In this document: piece after piece, positions 56,439-64,000 of the stretch | Layout: every line of letters begins with the position of its first letter | Position numbering within the stretch: position 1 is the stretch's first letter | Origin: Serratia fonticola | GTDB taxonomy: Bacteria > Pseudomonadota > Gammaproteobacteria > Enterobacterales > Enterobacteriaceae | NCBI RefSeq assembly: GCF_001006005.1 | Contig: NZ_CP011254.1 | Coordinates: 1,612,001-1,676,000 of the forward strand | DNA length: 64,000 nucleotides | Reading direction: 5' to 3' | Program-made: the position numbers and the translations under genes | The notes under the pieces: model-generated | Database searches by the model: none | What the model was told of the DNA's origin: nothing | The model's input: only the letters and a program-made list of their open reading frames with translations

Positions 56439-57066
56439 AATGATCGTTCGCACCAAGTTTATCGACCGGGCCTGTCACTGGACGGTGGTCATCTGCTTCT
56501 TCCTGGTGTCGCTGTCCGGTATTGCGCTGTTCTTCCCTACGCTGCAATGGCTGACCGAGACCTTTGGTACGCCGCAGATGGGCCGCATCCTGCATCCCTT
56601 CTTTGGCGTGCTGATCTTTATCGCTCTGATGTTTATGTTCTTCCGCTTTGTGAAGCATAACATCCCCGAGAAAGAGGACTTGCCGTGGGTCAAGGGCATC
56701 GTGGAAGTGTTGAAGGGCAATGAGCATAAGGTCGCTGACGTCGGCAAATATAATGCCGGCCAGAAGATGATGTTCTGGAGCATCATGAGCATGATTTTCG
56801 TGCTGTTGATCACCGGTATTATCATTTGGCGCCCTTACTTCGCCCACAACTTCCCGATCCCGGTGATCCGCTATGCACTGTTGATCCACGCCGCGTCGGC
56901 GATCGTGCTGATCCACGCCATTCTGATCCATATGTATATGGCATTCTGGGTGAAAGGCTCGATCAAAGGCATGATTGAAGGCAAGGTCAGCCGCCGCTGG
57001 GCGAAGAAGCATCACCCACGCTGGTACCGTAAGGTCGAGGCTGAAGAGCAGAAAGACGAGCAGTAA
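56425..57066 (+). CDS. fdnI: FdnI, formate dehydrogenase N cytochrome b556 subunit
   Basis: The 213-residue membrane subunit has four transmembrane helices with haem-ligand histidines in [25 protein letters not shown] and [21 protein letters not shown]. It reduces menaquinone and completes the formate-nitrate redox loop. The ATG within fdnH opens [12 protein letters not shown], identical to E. coli FdnI. A CGCCCC/GGGGCG stem-loop at 57079-57100 follows the stop but lacks a clear T-run. Confidence 0.96.
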   Translation: MSKSKMIVRTKFIDRACHWTVVICFFLVSLSGIALFFPTLQWLTETFGTPQMGRILHPFFGVLIFIALMFMFFRFVKHNIPEKEDLPWVKGIVEVLKGNEHKVADVGKYNAGQKMMFWSIMSMIFVLLITGIIIWRPYFAHNFPIPVIRYALLIHAASAIVLIHAILIHMYMAFWVKGSIKGMIEGKVSRRWAKKHHPRWYRKVEAEEQKDEQ

Positions 57067-57109
57067 ACCGTTGAAATTCGCCCCTTCGCATGAGGGGGCG
57101 ACAATCTCC

Positions 57110-57997
57110 TCAAACGACCACTGAACCATCAAAGATCTGCTGCATGCTTTCGATCAGGCTCAGCAACTCGCTATTGGCCCCAGGCTTCCACAGTGCCACC
57201 ATCGGGTGCATCAACCCCTGTTTCCCCAATTCCGTATCGAGCCGCTCAACCTGTGGCAAGTGCTGCATTTTCAGATGAGTGGGCAGGAATGCCCATCCCA
57301 GCCCGGCGGTTAACAACGTTTGCAGCAAAGCCGGTTCATTGACGACCTGAATGCGATCGGCGATTTGCAGGCGCTTCGCCATCGGTTCGGGTAGGTCATT
57401 AAAGGGAATAAGTTGGGTACTGGATGCTAGCGACAGTAAGGTGACCGGGCTGCCTACGGGGAAAAATCCCTCGCGAGCGTAGACGGCCAACTCAATGGCC
57501 CCCAAGGCTCGCCACCTAAACTTTTCGCCAATCGAACGGTTGATCGCCTGATAAACGCCAATATCCGCCACATCGTCTGCCAACGCCTGCTCACCCTCAC
57601 CACGCTCCATCATCAGCAAATCAAGCTGAATGCCGCGCTGACTCAGAAACATCGCCAGTTCCGTTAAAAATGCGCGCGGAGTAAACGGGTCATAGCACAG
57701 CGTCAGTTTTTGCCGCACCTGCTGCGGAATATGCTGAGCCAGCAGGCTAAGGGCCTCTGCCTCCTGCAAAAACAGCCGAGCTTGCCGGTAAAGGCGTTGG
57801 CCCGCCTCGGTCAGTTGCAATGGGCGGGTACGGCGATCGCACAGTGAATAGCCTAGATCCAATTCCAGATTTTCGATCAGTTCACTGACAGTGGTGCGAT
57901 CCTTCCCCAACCGCTTGGCGGCCTGGGTGAGATTGCCGGTCTCGCAAACGCTGGCGAAAGCTTCAATCTGCGCCAACGAAAAACCTATCTTCCCCAT
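57110..57997 (-). CDS. LysR-family transcriptional regulator
   Basis: The 295-residue regulator has an N-terminal winged helix-turn-helix (FASVCETGNLTQAAKRLGKD) and a LysR substrate-binding domain (about 92-290). It is divergent from the choloylglycine-hydrolase-family gene, with 109 bp between the two starts, the classic layout for a LysR regulator and its target. The effector is unknown. Its 3' end converges on fdnI. Confidence 0.9.
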   Translation of the reverse strand: MGKIGFSLAQIEAFASVCETGNLTQAAKRLGKDRTTVSELIENLELDLGYSLCDRRTRPLQLTEAGQRLYRQARLFLQEAEALSLLAQHIPQQVRQKLTLCYDPFTPRAFLTELAMFLSQRGIQLDLLMMERGEGEQALADDVADIGVYQAINRSIGEKFRWRALGAIELAVYAREGFFPVGSPVTLLSLASSTQLIPFNDLPEPMAKRLQIADRIQVVNEPALLQTLLTAGLGWAFLPTHLKMQHLPQVERLDTELGKQGLMHPMVALWKPGANSELLSLIESMQQIFDGSVVV

Positions 57998-58106
57998 CTC
58001 TCCTCCACAAAATTGCGGGGGATTTCCCCCCGTTCATCCACTCTACGATATTAGTTCGCGGGCTTACCATTATTTTGTTCACCTCATTCAGGTAAGGAAA
58101 ATAACC

Positions 58107-59186
58107 ATGAAAAAGTTCACACACAGCGTATCAGCCCTACTGGTGGGTGCCGCACTCAGCGCCAGCCTGGCAACCGGGGCGCAAGCCTGCACCCGTGCCT
58201 TTATGAATATGTACCCGGGCTATATGGTCAGCGCACGCAATCTGGATTTCTTCGGGCCGGTAGATCCCTCACTGGTGATCACACCACGCGGTATTGCGCA
58301 TAACGGCGGGGATGCGAAGAACGCCGCCCAGTGGCAAACCCACTACGGCAGCGTCGTGGTATACGCCGATGGTGTGTTCCCAATGGACGGTATGAATGAA
58401 AAGGGGCTGGCGGGCCATACGCTGTTTTATATGAATGGCAGCCAAGTGCAGCAGGACAATCAGGACAAACCGGTGATCGAAAGCCGCGCCTGGTTGAGTT
58501 ACATCCTGGATAATTACGCCACCGTTGATGAAGCGGTTAAAGCCATCCGCAGCGACGTTCGCCTGGCCGCCGCCCATATGCCTATCGATTACGCTTCGGA
58601 TACCAAACACATCGCGATCGAGGACGTTAGCGGCGATTCGGCCATCATCGAGATCGATAACGGCAAAGTGAATATCTATCACGACAAAAATTATCGGGTG
58701 ATGACCAATCCCCCTTCTTACGATAAACAACTGCAGAACCTGGCCAAGTATCAGAATGCCAAGCGCAGCGAGATCCCTGGTGGTTTGGAAGCGGATGAGC
58801 GCCTGGTGCGCGCCAGCTATGATTTGAAAAATCTGCCGCAGCCGGACAATAAAAACCAGGCGCAGGGCTTCATCTTATCGGTGCTTAATAATGTGGCTTA
58901 CCCGCTTGGCTCACCGGCAGAGCCAAGCGAACAAAAGGTCACCGACATGTATGCCAAATACAGCAAGCGCCCGGACCAGAACAAAGGCATCGGGACTTAC
59001 TGGACGGCGATTTCGGATCTGAGCCATGCGGAGTATCACTTCAAGTCTGCCTTTGCGGCCTCGCAGGTTTGGGTTCCGCTGCATGACATCAACTTCAGCC
59101 AAGGGCAGCCGGTACGTAAGATCGCCCATCTTAACGACTATGCCCAACAGGGCTGGGAAGGTAACGTGCTGGCCCAGGCGAAATAA
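58107..59186 (+). CDS. Exported choloylglycine hydrolase / penicillin V acylase-family Ntn hydrolase
   Basis: The 359-residue precursor has a signal peptide of 27 residues ending TGAQA, after which Cys28 becomes the N-terminal nucleophile (CTRAFMNMYPGYMVSARNLD). In mature numbering Cys1, Arg17 and Asp20 are at the exact family positions, with Asn174 (MTNPPS) and Arg208 (ERLVRASY) as the further expected residues. Gram-negative members act on penicillin V or on N-acyl homoserine lactones; bile salts are an unlikely substrate here. A periplasmic location and control by the divergent LysR are inferred. Confidence 0.88.
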   Translation: MKKFTHSVSALLVGAALSASLATGAQACTRAFMNMYPGYMVSARNLDFFGPVDPSLVITPRGIAHNGGDAKNAAQWQTHYGSVVVYADGVFPMDGMNEKGLAGHTLFYMNGSQVQQDNQDKPVIESRAWLSYILDNYATVDEAVKAIRSDVRLAAAHMPIDYASDTKHIAIEDVSGDSAIIEIDNGKVNIYHDKNYRVMTNPPSYDKQLQNLAKYQNAKRSEIPGGLEADERLVRASYDLKNLPQPDNKNQAQGFILSVLNNVAYPLGSPAEPSEQKVTDMYAKYSKRPDQNKGIGTYWTAISDLSHAEYHFKSAFAASQVWVPLHDINFSQGQPVRKIAHLNDYAQQGWEGNVLAQAK

Positions 59187-59376
59187 AGCTTAACCCACTA
59201 TTGATATAGGGGTAATTTCACGATCAAACGCTGCTGGCCGCCGATGGCCAGCAATAATCTGAACGCATAACTCTCGCCCAAAGTATTTTGTTCTAATCGT
59301 CATGCAGGGTAATGAAAGGCACCACGGGCTGTGGCTAAATAGCGCTTTCCTAGCCTGTATGCCGTTCGGATTGTTT

Positions 59377-60561
59377 ATGTCGCAAATTTTGCAATTTATT
59401 TTAGCCTTGGTGGTGATTGTCGTTCTCGCATTATTGGTCAGTAATGACCGCAGGAAAATCCGCCCACGTTATATTATTCAGTTGCTGGTGATTGAAGCCG
59501 CACTGGCCTATTTCTTCCTGCATTCAGCCAGCGGTCTGGGCGTTATCAAGCACGTGGCCGATTTCTTTGCCATCCTGCTGGCCTTTGCCGCACAAGGCTC
59601 CGACTTTGTTTTCGGTGGCATGAGCAACCAGGGGCTGGCCTTTATCTTCCTCGGCGTGTTGTGCCCGATTATCTTTATTTCTGCGCTGATCGGTATTTTG
59701 CAGCACTTCCGCATCTTGCCGTTGGTGATCCGCGTCGTGGGCACCTTGCTTTCAAAAGTGAACGGTATGGGCAAGCTGGAGTCCTTCAACGCCGTCAGCA
59801 CGCTGGTGCTGGGCCAGTCGGAAAACTTTATTGCCTATAAGGGCATCATTGCGGATATCTCCCCACGCCGGATGTACACCATGGCAGCCACCGCGATGTC
59901 GACGGTTTCGATGTCGATCGTGGGTGCCTATATGGCGATGATCGACGCACAATACGTAGTAGCCGCGTTAATCCTCAATATGTTCAGCACCTTTATCATT
60001 CTCTCGATCATCAACCCTTATCAGGTGGACGACGAGCCGGAACTCAAGCTGAATAAACTGCATGAAGAGCAGAGCTTCTTTGAAATGTTGGGGGAATATA
60101 TTCTCGCGGGTTTCAAAATTGCGATGATCATTGCCGCCATGCTGATCGGCTTTATCGCCCTGATCGCCGCGGTGAACGCCATTTTTGCCGCCATTTTTGG
60201 CATCAGTTTCCAGCAGATCCTGGGTTACGTGTTCTATCCGCTAGCCTGGCTAATCGGCATTCCGGCACCTGATGCGCTGCGCGCTGGCAGCATCATGGCT
60301 ACCAAGCTGGTCGCCAATGAGTTTGTGGCGATGATTGAACTGAAAAAAATCGCGGCAGAGCTGTCCCCACGTGGTTTGGGGATTCTCTCGGTGTTCCTGG
60401 TGTCCTTTGCCAACTTTGCTTCCATCGGCATTGTTGCCGGGGCCATCAAGGGGCTAAACGAACGCCAGGGCAACGTGGTTTCCCGCTTCGGCCTGAAGTT
60501 GGTTTACGGCTCAACGCTGGTCAGCCTGCTTTCGGCGGCGGTTGCCGGGCTGGTGCTGTAA
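59377..60561 (+). CDS. NupC/CNT-family nucleoside transporter
   Basis: The 394-residue membrane protein opens [20 protein letters not shown] and contains the concentrative-nucleoside-transporter motifs [11 protein letters not shown] and [12 protein letters not shown], with about ten helices including re-entrant hairpins. It imports nucleosides with protons. The ATG matches the usual start of NupC/YeiJ/YeiM-type proteins; an ATG 25 codons earlier would add an unusual extension. I cannot decide between nupC and a paralogue from sequence alone. The 190-bp gap before it shows no obvious site. Confidence 0.88.
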   Translation: MSQILQFILALVVIVVLALLVSNDRRKIRPRYIIQLLVIEAALAYFFLHSASGLGVIKHVADFFAILLAFAAQGSDFVFGGMSNQGLAFIFLGVLCPIIFISALIGILQHFRILPLVIRVVGTLLSKVNGMGKLESFNAVSTLVLGQSENFIAYKGIIADISPRRMYTMAATAMSTVSMSIVGAYMAMIDAQYVVAALILNMFSTFIILSIINPYQVDDEPELKLNKLHEEQSFFEMLGEYILAGFKIAMIIAAMLIGFIALIAAVNAIFAAIFGISFQQILGYVFYPLAWLIGIPAPDALRAGSIMATKLVANEFVAMIELKKIAAELSPRGLGILSVFLVSFANFASIGIVAGAIKGLNERQGNVVSRFGLKLVYGSTLVSLLSAAVAGLVL

Positions 60562-60570
60562 AACCGCTAA

Positions 60571-60600
60571 CCCGGCTTGAAGCTTTTGCAGCAAGCCGGG
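60571..60600. terminator. Stem-loop between the nucleoside transporter and the lipoprotein gene
   Basis: CCCGGCTTG and CAAGCCGGG pair perfectly over nine bases with a 12-base loop, ten bases after one stop and seven before the other, between convergent genes. T-runs are absent, so termination may be modest. Confidence 0.65.
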
Positions 60601-60606
60601 AATTCA

Positions 60607-61044
60607 TTAAAACGCGACGCACACCGGCGCATCGACACGCATCACCGAGTCTTGGGCAAATTGTTGCTTATAGCGGGTGCGCAGCGCCTCAATATTTTGC
60701 TCACTGGCCGCATCAGGGCTATGGATCAACATCAACGCCTTGCTGTTTTCCCGCACCAGCTTGCCATCGTTCCCGAGCCATTGCCCTTTGGCATCAAACA
60801 CCGATAACCCATCTTTAAAACGTGGGGTTACCTGTTGATCGACAAAGGTCTGCCATTCAACCGCCGTAATTACCGGCCCTGCCGGGCGATTCAAGCCAAA
60901 ATAGAGCGTGGTTTGGGTCATCGGCTCGCCGGTGCTACACGTTGCTGCCGGTTTTGACGGTGATGCCTTTTGTACAGGCGCTACGCAGCCGCTCAACAGC
61001 AAAGTTATGGCGACGGCGGCTGCCAATATCGGGGTGTTTTTCAT
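60607..61044 (-). CDS. DUF3574-family lipoprotein
   Basis: The 145-residue precursor has a lipoprotein signal (MKNTPILAAAVAITLLLSGC) with the lipobox LLSGC. The mature part contains TLYFGLNRPAGPVITAVEWQTFV and VTPRFKDGLSVFDAKGQWLG, the DUF3574 pattern. Function is unknown. Position +2 after the lipid Cys is Val, not Asp, so outer-membrane sorting is likely. It is monocistronic. Confidence 0.87.
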   Translation of the reverse strand: MKNTPILAAAVAITLLLSGCVAPVQKASPSKPAATCSTGEPMTQTTLYFGLNRPAGPVITAVEWQTFVDQQVTPRFKDGLSVFDAKGQWLGNDGKLVRENSKALMLIHSPDAASEQNIEALRTRYKQQFAQDSVMRVDAPVCVAF

Positions 61045-61276
61045 CTCGCTTTCATATTCCTTAAATAATCATCAACAGACACTAACGATAAATTTCTAAT
61101 GCGTTATAAAAATCGCAAGTATCACTAGAGACTAGTAATAAGCAAAAATCACCTATTTAGCATTAGGTAAACTAATTCGAAAGCGACACCAACAAAAAAA
61201 CTCAGTGGTGCGTTGCCACCAGGCTCGTTACCCTCCGGTGTTGACACTTTTACCCTCCGACCTTGTGAATCCCCCT

Positions 61277-63657
<2,381 letters not shown>

Positions 63658-63899
63658 TTACTGGCTAACGCCAAAAACCGGAGGTGCGAAACGCTTTCCA
63701 AAACGAATGCGCATTTGCTGAAAACGGCAAAAATTCCCAGATCCGCCGCGCAAATTGACTTTTTCACGCTGTTTTTAGCAGAAAGCGACGGCCAAAATGC
63801 GAGCTAACGCTGCATACCGCCCGTTAGCCGTGTATACTGTGCGGAGAATTTACACATCCGCTGTAACTGACTCATCAACCGCTAGCAACGAACATCATC

Positions 63900-64000
63900 A
63901 TGGCTCAAGGCACGCTTTATATTGTCTCTGCCCCAAGTGGCGCAGGGAAATCAAGTCTGATTCAGGCTTTGTTAAAGACGCAACCGCTGTACGATACGCA
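63900..64000 (+). CDS. gmk: Gmk, guanylate kinase (5' end only)
   Basis: Only 33 codons are present, opening [20 protein letters not shown] with the P-loop GAGKSS of guanylate kinase. It phosphorylates GMP to GDP. A TATACT -10 lies at 63833-63838 in the 284-bp intergenic region shared with ligB. The ligB-gmk divergence matches E. coli, where rpoZ and spoT follow beyond this window. Confidence 0.95.

Overview
The window looks like a chromosome segment of a Serratia-like member of the Yersiniaceae (order Enterobacterales). Nearly every gene is a close, full-length counterpart of an Escherichia coli K-12 gene, GC content is moderately high, and the lipopolysaccharide (LPS) core genes (waaE, a wabG-type transferase, a core deacetylase) are of the Serratia/Klebsiella type. 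The genus is an inference from gene content; no rRNA is present to prove it.

Layout. Positions 1-2550 hold the Cpx envelope-stress system (cpxP, divergent cpxRA). trmL follows. Positions 3295-11563 are a complete L-rhamnose locus (rhaT, rhaRS, rhaBAD, fucO, rhaM) with recognisable CRP and RhaS sites. Positions 11573-14395 form an accessory islet: an acetyltransferase, a MocR/GabR-type regulator and a toxin-antitoxin pair. Housekeeping genes follow: cysE-gpsA-secB-grxC-yibN on the minus strand, gpmI-envC-yibQ on the plus strand, then kbl-tdh. Positions 24356-40102 are the LPS core cluster: hldD-waaF-waaC, an AT-richer glycosyltransferase and O-antigen ligase, galE, a minus-strand deacetylase/glycosyltransferase pair, waaQ-wabG-glycosyltransferase, another minus-strand heptosyltransferase-like gene, then waaA-waaE-coaD. 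It is followed by mutM, rpmBG, radC, coaBC-dut, slmA, an ERIC-like repeat, rph-pyrE with its attenuator, and yicC.

Positions 47800-52020 are a second accessory stretch. It holds a short, probably truncated gene, a five-gene operon encoding an energy-coupling-factor (ECF) importer of unknown substrate with a PPC/DUF296-domain protein, and two small unknown genes. Positions 52364-57066 are the nitrate-inducible formate dehydrogenase operon fdnGHI, with FNR and NarL-type sites and an in-frame UGA read as selenocysteine. The window ends with a LysR regulator divergent from an exported choloylglycine/penicillin V acylase-family hydrolase, a NupC-family transporter, a DUF3574 lipoprotein, yicG, ligB and the start of gmk.

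The least explained parts are the ECF-PPC operon with its repeat-containing promoter, the structured rpmB leader, the two orphan GT9 transferases in the LPS cluster, and the TA islet with its promoter embedded in a double operator. I saw no tRNA, rRNA, CRISPR array, insertion sequence or prophage.
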